NCBI GenBank assembly: GCA_035384605.1 | Contig: DAOOIV010000101.1 | Span: 10,222-18,012, forward strand | DNA length: 7,791 nt | Origin: Phycisphaerae bacterium | Lineage (GTDB): Bacteria > Planctomycetota > Phycisphaerae > UBA1845 > PWPN01 | Direction: 5' to 3' | Shown here: positions 1 to 6,433 of the stretch, in pieces | How the letters are laid out: every line of letters begins with the position of its first letter | Position numbering within the stretch: position 1 is the first letter of the stretch | Notes under the pieces: generated by a model | What the model was told of the DNA's origin: nothing | The model's database searches: none | The model's input: the letters and a program-made list of their open reading frames with translations, nothing else | Position numbers and translations under genes: made by a program

Positions 1-129
1 GCGAATCCCTTCGGCATTCGGCGATTATGAGGATGGAAATCCTCGCCACCGAGGCTCCAGATGGGAATCTGGGGCCGGCGCGTGAACATTGGGGGTCGGC
101 AGCTCCAGATAGGAATCCAGAGGCAGCGG
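1..129. other. Non-coding region with a row of small hairpins, 3' of the VIT-vWA gene
   Basis: No convincing gene lies here. Reading the plus strand, four small inverted repeats follow each other: 2-6 with 16-20 (CGAAT/ATTCG), 29-34 with 39-44 (GAGGAT/ATCCTC, loop GGAA), 55-62 with 67-74 (8 pairs including one G-T, loop GGGA), and an imperfect one at 103-122. The last three share a core of the form GAT-N-GGAATC or close to it, so they look like diverged copies of one element. They lie directly beyond the stop codon of the minus-strand VIT-vWA gene and so fall in its 3' untranslated region. They could act in termination or transcript stability, but no U-tract is visible, so this is inference. 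Confidence 0.45.
55..74. repeat. 8-bp inverted repeat with GGGA loop
   Basis: CTCCAGAT at 55-62 pairs with ATCTGGGG at 67-74 (seven Watson-Crick pairs and one G-T) around a four-base loop. It is the strongest of the hairpins beyond the VIT-vWA stop codon. It resembles a stem-loop seen in 3' ends, but there is no run of T on either side, so a classical intrinsic terminator is not supported. Confidence 0.4.
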
Positions 130-2514
130 CTACTCGGTTGTCTCGTAGGCCTTGTCACCAAGGACCACGATGACCTTGCTGCCCAAGGCAAAGCACTTGC
201 CCAGGTCCGGATGAGCGGCGACCAGTTCGAAGTACTCCTTGCTGAAGGCCTTGACCGTCGTCGTCTGAAGCTCCTTCTTGTAGCGGCTGTCAACCCACTT
301 CTCGCCGTCGCGGTAGAAGGTGCGCGACCCGACGTAACGCATCACCTGCTCATCTTCTTGGCCGGCCGGTTGACTGGCTGGGGCATACCCATACCGGGCA
401 GCATCGCCCAAACTCGCGACTCCGCCGGCGGCGGGCTCTCTGCCAACCGAACCACGAGCGTAGCCCCCGAAATAGCTGTCCATCTCATGAGGCCTTTCCG
501 CAACGGCCATCCGCTTCGCCTCCTTGGACATCGCCACTGCCTCGTCCCCCGCGTCCATACTGAACAGTCGGCCGGAGTCCCGGGGTCTCGCCGGCGCCGG
601 CGGTCGTGGCCGTGCCTTCACCAACCTGCGGTGCAGCGTCAGGCCTTCAATTCGATCACTCTCGCCCCGCGCGAGCCGACCCTCGTCTTCCTCCATGATC
701 AGCATCGAGGTGTACGGCGTGACGATGCCGAACCGCTTGGCCAACTGAACGACTTCCTCGCGAACCTCCTTGTTCTCGCCGTGCAGCCGGATTTCATCGA
801 GCAGATAGCCGACCTTGCGTGTTGCCCACAGCCGCGGCAGGTATTCCTGGCCCGCGTCGGTCTGCGGGAATGACTCTTCCCACGATCGTTTCAGGTCCTC
901 ATCGCCGCAACGGCCGGCCAGTTCCACCTTGCCTTTGCCGGGGTTGGCATAACGGCCGAAAATGACCAGTTCGCCACCCTTGAACAGATCCGGCAGTACC
1001 TTGGGATACAGGTCATGCACACCCAGGCCGCTGTCGAAGGTCAACTTCAGGTCGCTGAGCACGGGATTGGCGATCGTCCCGTAGAAGTTCGAGAGCTTGA
1101 GCTCCAGGTCCTCGTTTTCCGCGACGTAGTCGCGTGAGCCGTGGTTGTCCTCGGCCAGCTTGTCAAGCAGCTTGGTATTGACGTCGTTTCCCACCCCGAA
1201 GACAAAAAGACGAACACCGCCGGCATTGGCCTTCTTCACGTTCTCAAGTATCCGGTCAATGTTGGTTTCGCCGATGGTCGGCAGGCCGTCGGTGAGGAAG
1301 ACGATCATGTACGGCCTGCCCTTGTCTTCATCGCTGCTACCGCGGGCTTTCAGGGCCGCGAGCAGAGCGTCATGGATCGCCGTCCCGCCGGCAGCCTGAA
1401 GCTCGGCGGCAAACTGCCGGGCCGTCTCAACGTTCTCCGGCTTGGCCGGAACCAGCACGTCCCTGTAAGGCCGGGCTTCCGTCGAAAAAGCCACGATGTT
1501 GAAGCGGTCGTCCGCGTTGAGATTCGCGAGGCAATATCGCAAAGCCTCACGGGCCTGCTGGATCTTCTTGCCGGCCATGCTGCCCGAGGTGTCGATGACG
1601 AAGCAGATGTCCTTGGCTACCACCTTGCGAGGCCGGGCGCCTTCGCCGGGGATGATCCGGGCCATGAAGTAGCCTTCTTCACCCGCCTGCCGGTGAGTCA
1701 GCAACACGAATGCGAAGTCCTCGTTGCTGGTCTTGTAGCTGATCACGAAGTCCTTGTCCGGCAGCACATTGGAGGCCTCATAGCCCACGCTGGCTTCGTT
1801 ATCCCCCTTCCGGTCGATGCTCGCCTGGTGCGATGGGCAGAACACCGTGGCCAACGGCTGGCGGGTCTTGATGCGGGCTCGAATGGCAACCTGACTGATC
1901 GGAGCCGACGAATACTTCTCCGTGTTGAGCGGGTAGCGATAGGTCGCCAGGCCGTTCGTGGCCGTGATGACCTGCGAGTATTCGAGCTTGATCCGCACGT
2001 CGCCGTTGGCTGGGATCGGGAACACACGGGCTCTGTACATCCGGCTGCCGATGTACTCGAGCAGCGCCGGATCCTTCATCTTGCTGACGATCTCCTCATA
2101 GATCTGCTGCGCCCTGTCCTTGTCGAGGACCTCGGCCTGCACCTCCTTGTCCCCGATCATCATGCTGAACTTCTGGACGGCCACATCGTCGGCCATCGGG
2201 AAGATGTAAGTGCCTTCGAGCTGAACGTTGTTGGGGTTGTGGAAGGTCTGGTCGATACGCGTGACGCCGACGCTGTCGGTGAGCTCGGCCTCGACCAGGT
2301 GATTCTTCACCTGCAGCGGCATGTGGTATCGCCAGGGTGTCGGCCGCGGCACGGGGCGTGGATGAGGCCACAGCCGCCGGATCTCCTCGACGCTGCGATC
2401 ATCGACCACGATGAAACCGTCTGCCATCGCCCGTGGGACGGGGCCGCCGGCAGCGAGTGCTAACAAGGCAAGCAACGGAACCACAATACCGAGAGATTTC
2501 ACCGAGGTCTTCAT
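130..2514 (-). CDS. Secreted VIT domain / von Willebrand factor A domain protein
   Basis: The 794-residue product is probably an exported protein related to inter-alpha-trypsin inhibitor heavy chains. Residues 1-31 form a signal peptide with a hydrophobic core (VVPLLALLALAA) and a signal peptidase I type site AMA|DG. A VIT domain covers about 60-190. The vWA domain (about 300-480) has a complete metal-binding MIDAS: DTSGS at 308-312, Thr378 in GGTAIHDAL, and TDG at 408-410. A family block LAKRFGIVTPYTS lies at 591-603. Residues about 620-722 are low complexity, rich in Pro, Arg, Ala and Gly. A compact C-terminal segment (about 723-794) has the pattern VGSRTFYRDGEKWVDSRY...LGSKVIVVLGDKAYE, often seen in planctomycete VIT-vWA proteins. 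The start is supported by GGAGGAA six bases upstream of the ATG. The gene is divergent from the sigma factor. Likely role: divalent-metal-dependent adhesion or protein-protein interaction outside the cytoplasm; the partner is unknown. Confidence 0.92.
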   Translation of the reverse strand: MKTSVKSLGIVVPLLALLALAAGGPVPRAMADGFIVVDDRSVEEIRRLWPHPRPVPRPTPWRYHMPLQVKNHLVEAELTDSVGVTRIDQTFHNPNNVQLEGTYIFPMADDVAVQKFSMMIGDKEVQAEVLDKDRAQQIYEEIVSKMKDPALLEYIGSRMYRARVFPIPANGDVRIKLEYSQVITATNGLATYRYPLNTEKYSSAPISQVAIRARIKTRQPLATVFCPSHQASIDRKGDNEASVGYEASNVLPDKDFVISYKTSNEDFAFVLLTHRQAGEEGYFMARIIPGEGARPRKVVAKDICFVIDTSGSMAGKKIQQAREALRYCLANLNADDRFNIVAFSTEARPYRDVLVPAKPENVETARQFAAELQAAGGTAIHDALLAALKARGSSDEDKGRPYMIVFLTDGLPTIGETNIDRILENVKKANAGGVRLFVFGVGNDVNTKLLDKLAEDNHGSRDYVAENEDLELKLSNFYGTIANPVLSDLKLTFDSGLGVHDLYPKVLPDLFKGGELVIFGRYANPGKGKVELAGRCGDEDLKRSWEESFPQTDAGQEYLPRLWATRKVGYLLDEIRLHGENKEVREEVVQLAKRFGIVTPYTSMLIMEEDEGRLARGESDRIEGLTLHRRLVKARPRPPAPARPRDSGRLFSMDAGDEAVAMSKEAKRMAVAERPHEMDSYFGGYARGSVGREPAAGGVASLGDAARYGYAPASQPAGQEDEQVMRYVGSRTFYRDGEKWVDSRYKKELQTTTVKAFSKEYFELVAAHPDLGKCFALGSKVIVVLGDKAYETTE

Positions 2515-2520
2515 GACGTG

Positions 2521-2527
2521 TTCCTCC
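2521..2527 (-). promoter_or_regulatory. Ribosome binding site of the VIT-vWA gene
   Basis: On the minus strand the sequence reads GGAGGAA followed by CACGTC and the ATG at 2514. This is a near-perfect Shine-Dalgarno match at a normal distance. It supports the chosen start, which also places a proper signal peptide at the N-terminus. Confidence 0.75.
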
Positions 2528-2611
2528 GTTTCTGGGCAAGACAGTCGGCCGATGAGCGACCTGTGTGGGGCGCCTGTCAGGGGCTCTCCTGAATGTCCTG
2601 AGTGACCCGCG

Positions 2612-2637
2612 GCATGGGGGCATACCCAGCCCCGTGC
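2612..2637. repeat. Inverted repeat GCATGGGG / CCCCGTGC
   Basis: An 8-bp stem (one G-T pair) with a 10-base loop lies in the divergent region, about 100 bases upstream of the VIT-vWA start. It could be an operator or a structure in the 5' leader of that gene. Nothing in the sequence decides between these. Confidence 0.35.
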
Positions 2638-2818
2638 GGTTATGAGCCCTACACTGGATTCTATCCTTCGGCCCGTCGTTTAGACGCAAACTTGCCCGAA
2701 AAGTTCCTTCATTCAACTTTCTTGGGGTGGACGGGGTATTAATGATCGGATACATGGAGAGCTTGGCACCAGCCCTAATTGCTCCGGTCGTCGTGCCTGC
2801 CGGCGTCTGGGGGGTATC

Positions 2819-2823
2819 AGGAG
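2819..2823 (+). promoter_or_regulatory. Ribosome binding site fixing the GTG start of the sigma factor
   Basis: AGGAG sits seven bases upstream of the GTG at 2831. Because the start codon is GTG rather than ATG, this site is the main support for the start. The resulting N-terminus places sigma region 2 at a typical distance. Confidence 0.7.
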
Positions 2824-2830
2824 TCTTCCC

Positions 2831-3385
2831 GTGGGTTCCCTGTCTCCACCCGACCTCCGAAGCGACGAGGAGTTGATCCGGGCGATCAACCAGGGTGACA
2901 CCGCAGCCTTCGAAACCCTGTACTACCGCTATCGCGACTGGGTGGTTCGGCTGGCGACTCGGTTCAGCGGCCGGACCGATGATGCCCTCGATGTCCTCCA
3001 AGACACCTTCGCCTACCTGCTGCGTAAAACGCCGAGTCTCCGTCTTTCCGCCAGAATGACGACGTTCCTCTACCCGGTCGTAAAGCACCTCAGCTTGGCC
3101 GCTCGCCGAAGAAGCTGCCGTTCGCTCGGTTGCGAGCTCGATGCCGACGTCCCGGCCCCGCCGCCGTCCGAAAACGACGGCGCTCGAAGCAGCTTGGCCG
3201 AGGTCATGGCCGGCTTGTCCCCGGACCAGCGAGAAGTCGTTCTCATGCGGTTCGTTGACGACATGACCCTGGCCGAGATCGCCCAGGCATTACGGATGCC
3301 TGTCGGGACCGTCAAGTCCAAGCTGCACCGGGCTTTAGAGCGATTGCAGAACGATCCTCGCACGCGGGCTTACTTTCAGCGATAA
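2831..3385 (+). CDS. ECF-type RNA polymerase sigma factor (sigma-70 family)
   Basis: The 184-residue product has the size and two-domain layout of an extracytoplasmic function sigma factor, which directs RNA polymerase to a specific promoter set. Region 2 spans about 25-93, starting with GDTAAFETLYYRYRDWV and containing the region 2.2 block DALDVLQDTFAYLL (core polymerase contact). Region 4 spans about 126-175, with LSPDQREVVLMRFVDDMTLAEIA and the helix-turn-helix MPVGTVKSKLHRALERL, which reads the -35 element. A Pro-rich linker (about 107-113) separates them. There is no region 3, as expected for the ECF class. No anti-sigma gene is adjacent, so its control is not visible here. The divergent VIT-vWA gene is the natural candidate target, by position only. 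It is followed by a hairpin at 3399-3424. Confidence 0.93.
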   Translation: MGSLSPPDLRSDEELIRAINQGDTAAFETLYYRYRDWVVRLATRFSGRTDDALDVLQDTFAYLLRKTPSLRLSARMTTFLYPVVKHLSLAARRRSCRSLGCELDADVPAPPPSENDGARSSLAEVMAGLSPDQREVVLMRFVDDMTLAEIAQALRMPVGTVKSKLHRALERLQNDPRTRAYFQR

Positions 3386-3764
3386 AGATGGGCTGCGCGG
3401 AAAAGCGATGTCGCCGGCTTTTCCCGGTGCCTTACCGCCCGCCGCTTTGCAGACGGCCCTGTTCCTTCAGGACCGAGAAAAGCGGTCCACCAAGCCGCGC
3501 TGGGTGGATCGGATTGCCGGACGGAGTACGATCGCTCCACCCGCGAACCTGATGGCGACAGCGGTTTGTCCGAAGGGCGGCTCCTCTTTGGCAGCCCCAG
3601 GCCGGCTCAGGTGTATAGTATCTATGAGCGGGATGCCTTCAGGGCTTCCCAGAAGGCTCGCCCGCCGGAAACCGACTCGCGATGCCGGACAGATGATGCT
3701 GAGTCTCAGGTGACGCGGACGAATCTTGTACGTGGGACAATGGCAGCCCGAGGTGGAATCGCAG
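3386..3764. other. Intergenic region between the sigma factor and lipoprotein genes
   Basis: No convincing gene is seen in these 379 bases. The frames present are Arg/Pro/Ser-rich and lack Shine-Dalgarno sites or recognisable domains. Besides the hairpin at 3399-3424 there is a second perfect 6-bp stem, 3470-3475 with 3483-3488 (GGACCG/CGGTCC, loop AGAAAAG). A promoter-like pair for the lipoprotein gene, TTGGCA (3588-3593) and TATAGT (3614-3619), has a 20-base spacer, longer than usual, so it is only a weak candidate. Confidence 0.4.
3399..3424 (+). terminator. Possible terminator hairpin of the sigma factor gene
   Basis: GGAAAAGC (3399-3406) and GCTTTTCC (3417-3424) form a perfect 8-bp stem with a 10-base loop, starting 13 bases past the sigma stop codon. 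There is no separate T-run after it, though the 3' arm itself contains TTTT. Placement right after the gene favours a role in termination or in protecting the 3' end. Confidence 0.45.
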
Positions 3765-4496
3765 ATGGTCGAGGAGTACCGACAATCACAATCCCGCAGA
3801 TGGCCAAGGAGAGTTGTGGCATTGGCGTTTCTGCTGTTGGGCTGCGCCTGCCTGAGCACCTGTGATCGCCGGAATACCGATCCGTCTGCGCTTGGCCTGC
3901 CCCCGACGGCATCGCCCAAGGAGGTCTACGAGCAGCTCCGGAAATGGCATGCTTCGCACTCATACGGGAGCATGGCACCGTGGGTCCATCCGGACAGCAG
4001 TGATGAGCTGATTGAGCTCCTGATCTCCATCGACGAGATGATGACCGCCAACACCACCGTGCAGGTGGCGCTGGCCCAGTATTGTCCGCACATCGACCCC
4101 CGTCAGTTTGACTTGCCGGCAATCGGCTACTTCCTTGAACTGTTCGCCCAGGATGCCAGGTTCGTCAGTGAAACCATCAACGGAGACCGGGCAGTGGTAG
4201 CGATCCAGGTGGCCGGACGTCTGCCGCTCAGATACCCGGAATTCGGACGATATGAGGGACGTTGGGTCTACATGCCCGGCAAGGTGAGCCGCGAGATGGT
4301 AAGGGGTGTCCGCGACCTGGCCAAGGGGCTGACACGCTTCGCCGCCGCGATCACGGCAGGGGCCCGGACACAGAAGCAACTGGACAGCGAGTTCCGCTAT
4401 CGCGTCGCCGGCAAATTGGAGACCTTCGTGCGCGAAGCGGCGCCGACAAGCGCCCCATCCCCTTGGCGCGTCATGGCGGCCACTCTGCCTTCGTGA
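3765..4496 (+). CDS. Putative lipoprotein of unknown function
   Basis: I do not recognise a named family. From the ATG at 3765 the product is 243 residues. The N-terminus has an Arg-rich n-region (RRWPRR, 11-16), a hydrophobic stretch VVALAFLLLG and a lipobox LLGC with Cys27, so it is probably lipid-anchored and exported. The open frame continues upstream to a TTG at 3726. The ATG is preferred because GGTGGA lies seven bases ahead of it and because it places the signal peptide at the very start. The mature part begins with a helix-like block (SPKEVYEQLRKWHASHSY, about 50-67). Later it has alternating hydrophobic strands, about 142-170, ending in YEGRWVYMPG. That order resembles NTF2-like small domains, but this is a guess. 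The gene converges on the oxidoreductase with 10 bases between stop codons. Confidence 0.68.
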   Translation: MVEEYRQSQSRRWPRRVVALAFLLLGCACLSTCDRRNTDPSALGLPPTASPKEVYEQLRKWHASHSYGSMAPWVHPDSSDELIELLISIDEMMTANTTVQVALAQYCPHIDPRQFDLPAIGYFLELFAQDARFVSETINGDRAVVAIQVAGRLPLRYPEFGRYEGRWVYMPGKVSREMVRGVRDLAKGLTRFAAAITAGARTQKQLDSEFRYRVAGKLETFVREAAPTSAPSPWRVMAATLPS

Positions 4497-4506
4497 GCAA
4501 TCGTGA

Positions 4507-5781
4507 TTAACCCGGCCTCATTTCACGCCTGACCGGGTCGTAAACATGGCGACGGCCGGTTTCGAGGGCGGCGGCGGCCATGATCGTGGCCACGGCGTGC
4601 TGATGTCCGTATTCGATGTCGGCGTTCGGTCGCTTCCGGGAGCGGATACAGTCGATCCAGTTACCCATATGCGACTCGCTCGGCTCGGCCTGAAGCGGAC
4701 GGGCCGGCATCTTCTTGACTCCCGCACCGCCCTCGCCTGAAACGACCCACTTCTCCAGATCCATGGTCGCCTCGGTGCCGCACAGGTCGAAATGCACCCC
4801 ATGGCTGTTGGCCAGACCCATGCCCCAACTCATCAGGAAACCTTCCGGATAGTCCAGCAGTGCGTGGAACGTATCGGTGTGCTCGCGACCATCCTTCCAG
4901 ACGTAGATCCCCCCATGGGCAACTGCGCTGGTCGGATACTTCGCGCCGGTGACCATGTGGACCGAGTCGGAGTAATGGGCCATCCAGAGACCCGACAGAC
5001 CGTTGGTGCACAACTTGTAGAAATGCCACTGACGGAGCAGGCTCGGATCGAATGGGCGCTTGGGCCGGTTGAACAGGAAGGCATCCCAGTCAACGTCGCT
5101 CTGTTTGCAGTCGGCGTACGACCGCGCCCATCGCGGGTGATTCACGTTCATCGCCGCCGAGATCCTGTTCAGCTTGCCAAGGATCCCGGTAGAGAACTCT
5201 TTGGCCGCCCCTTTGAAGCGGCCCTCGCTGCGACGCTGGGTGCCTACCTGGACGACTCGCTCATGCTTACGAGCGAGATCAAGTGCCTGGTTGGCCTCGG
5301 CGATCTCCATCGACATCGGCTTTTCCACGTAAACGTCCTTGCCGGCCTTCAGCGCCTCAATCATGATCGGCGTGTGGCCGAAGTCAGGCGTCGCGATCAC
5401 CACTGCGTCAACGTCATCAAGAGCCAGAATGTCGCCGAATCGCGTCGACGCCCGCGGCTGCTTGCCGAACCACTCCTTGACCTTGGCGGCGGCAACGTTC
5501 AGATTGACTTTCCAGACGTCGCAAACGGCGGTAATCTCGGCATTACGATCCTTGGCCACGTCGTGGATATCCTGCATCAACTGGCTGCCCCTGCCACCAC
5601 AGCCGATGATGCCGATCGAAACCCGATCATTGGGGCCGATTCGACGGCTCTTGGCCGCGGACGCTCCCGCGGCCAGACCGGTGCCCCTGGTCGCCGCGCA
5701 ACCGCCGACCGCCGCCAGACCGGCAGCGGCAACTGTGGTCCCGGACAGGAGCTTGCGACGACTGAATCGACTATCTGACAT
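4507..5781 (-). CDS. Gfo/Idh/MocA family oxidoreductase with Tat signal
   Basis: The product is an NAD(P)-dependent oxidoreductase of the glucose-fructose oxidoreductase / inositol dehydrogenase family, probably acting on a sugar or sugar derivative; the substrate cannot be told. From the ATG at 5781 it is 424 residues, normal for exported members. The N-terminus carries a twin-arginine motif SRRKLL (7-12), a hydrophobic segment, and VGGC (25-28), which could be a lipobox. The Rossmann nucleotide site is IGIIGCGGRGSQ (56-67). The family EKP motif with its catalytic lysine is at 153-155. The C-terminal alpha/beta part includes HYSDSVHMVTG (269-279). The start at 5781 is preferred over one 81 bases upstream because GGAGGAA precedes it and it places the Tat signal at the terminus. 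The longer version would overlap the DUF4276 gene. Only 34 bases separate it from that gene, so co-transcription is possible. Confidence 0.93.
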   Translation of the reverse strand: MSDSRFSRRKLLSGTTVAAAGLAAVGGCAATRGTGLAAGASAAKSRRIGPNDRVSIGIIGCGGRGSQLMQDIHDVAKDRNAEITAVCDVWKVNLNVAAAKVKEWFGKQPRASTRFGDILALDDVDAVVIATPDFGHTPIMIEALKAGKDVYVEKPMSMEIAEANQALDLARKHERVVQVGTQRRSEGRFKGAAKEFSTGILGKLNRISAAMNVNHPRWARSYADCKQSDVDWDAFLFNRPKRPFDPSLLRQWHFYKLCTNGLSGLWMAHYSDSVHMVTGAKYPTSAVAHGGIYVWKDGREHTDTFHALLDYPEGFLMSWGMGLANSHGVHFDLCGTEATMDLEKWVVSGEGGAGVKKMPARPLQAEPSESHMGNWIDCIRSRKRPNADIEYGHQHAVATIMAAAALETGRRHVYDPVRREMRPG

Positions 5782-5785
5782 GGGA

Positions 5786-5792
5786 TTCCTCC
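5786..5792 (-). promoter_or_regulatory. Ribosome binding site deciding the oxidoreductase start
   Basis: On the minus strand GGAGGAA lies directly upstream of TCCC and the ATG at 5781. This strong site rejects the longer frame starting at 5862 and leaves a 34-base gap to the DUF4276 stop codon. A weak 5-bp inverted repeat (AAGTA 5793-5797 / TACTT 5803-5807) lies immediately upstream of it in the transcript. Confidence 0.75.
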
Positions 5793-5815
5793 AAGTAGCG
5801 ATTACTTTTCGATCC

Positions 5816-6433
5816 TTAACCGGACTTGAGACGTTTCTCCAGCTCTCGGCAAAGCTTGTCAAACGACGGCGACCTTCGACGACACAATGCCAGATCCATT
5901 TTCGAGGTCATGGCCGGTTGATCCACCGTCTCGCTGTACTTGATACCCTTGAAATGCCGCTGAATCCAACTCTTTCCGTGCCGAGCATCTTCCGGCGAGG
6001 ACGGAACCGGCTCGTCCGGCGGCATCTCGATGTAGTCGCGTAAGGACTCCGCGGCGGCAACAAACCAGGTTTCGTACTCAATGTTCGCCAGAACGTAGGT
6101 GATGTCGAAATCCGGCCTTGCCGCGAGTCCACTCTCCAGCAGCTTCGGCCCCAACTCGCACGGCGGTTTCGGATCAGGATCTCGATCGAGCAGAACCAGA
6201 ATCAAGCAAGGGTCCGGACTTGGTTGGCCCGTGGTAAGTTTCAAAACGGCCAGCGATATCGCTCTCGACAAGCCCTCTTGCGTCCCCAGTTGGGATCGCG
6301 GCCTGCGGATGGGCTGCAAGACGTCGATGTACTCGCCCCCGAGTTGCTCCGTCCACAGTCGCATGAACAGCGGACGTATGGCTTGGAATTCACCATACCC
6401 CTCAACGATCGGAGCAACTCGCAGCCGACTCAC
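5816..6433 (-). CDS. DUF4276 family protein, TOPRIM-like, partner of the ATPase
   Basis: The 205-residue product matches the DUF4276 pattern as I know it. The N-terminal strand ends in VEGYGE (10-15, Glu11). A second strand LILVLLDRDPD (77-87) gives Asp83 and Asp85. A third block, ANIEYETWFVAAAESL (116-131), resembles the family's E-x-W-F-x-A-A motif. The C-terminal part has KSWIQRHF...Y...DQPAMTSKMDL and SPSFDKLCRELEKRL. Glu11 plus the DxD pair is the layout of TOPRIM metal-binding nuclease sites, so a Mg-dependent nucleic acid cleaving role is a fair inference but unproven. The start is GTG at 6433, overlapping the ATPase stop as GTGA, with GAGGGGG just upstream in the ATPase coding end. 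This implies translational coupling and joint function. Family members are often found beside AAA ATPases of this type. Confidence 0.85.
   Translation of the reverse strand: MSRLRVAPIVEGYGEFQAIRPLFMRLWTEQLGGEYIDVLQPIRRPRSQLGTQEGLSRAISLAVLKLTTGQPSPDPCLILVLLDRDPDPKPPCELGPKLLESGLAARPDFDITYVLANIEYETWFVAAAESLRDYIEMPPDEPVPSSPEDARHGKSWIQRHFKGIKYSETVDQPAMTSKMDLALCRRRSPSFDKLCRELEKRLKSG

Larger units (their letters stand above)
2515..2830. promoter_or_regulatory. Divergent intergenic region between the VIT-vWA and sigma factor genes
   Basis: These 316 bases must hold the promoters of both divergent genes. No clear -35/-10 pair was found. The best -10-like hexamer for the VIT-vWA gene is TAGAAT on the minus strand (2663-2658), but it has no good -35 at 16-18 bases, so it is only a weak candidate. 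Two inverted repeats are visible: 2577-2581 with 2588-2592 (TCAGG/CCTGA), and 2612-2619 with 2630-2637 (8 pairs, one G-T). Both would lie in the VIT-vWA leader if transcription begins near 2650. A sigma-specific promoter read by the neighbouring ECF factor is possible but cannot be shown from one sequence. Confidence 0.5.

Noticed and set aside
61..873. A 270-codon plus-strand open frame
   Set aside because: It overlaps the C-terminal half of the VIT-vWA gene on the opposite strand and has no recognisable motif.
1141..2463. A 440-codon plus-strand open frame opposite the VIT-vWA gene
   Set aside because: It is fully antisense to a gene with clear domains. It has no recognisable domain and reflects the lack of stop codons in GC-rich antisense frames.
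3388..3552. A 54-codon frame just after the sigma factor, considered as a small Cys-containing anti-sigma protein
   Set aside because: There is no Shine-Dalgarno site, the composition is Arg/Pro-rich, the Cys residues do not form a zinc-finger anti-sigma pattern, and the frame runs through the hairpin at 3399-3424.
3408..3919. Overlapping frames of about 100-150 codons on both strands between the sigma factor and the lipoprotein
   Set aside because: None has a ribosome binding site, signal peptide or domain, and the longest minus-strand frame runs into the lipoprotein gene.
4792..5778. A 328-codon plus-strand open frame opposite the oxidoreductase
   Set aside because: It is antisense to a clear family member, is rich in Arg, His and Val as shadow frames are, and shows no domain.
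5782..5862. A 27-residue N-terminal extension of the oxidoreductase
   Set aside because: It would overlap the DUF4276 gene and bury the Tat signal. A strong GGAGGAA site marks the start at 5781.
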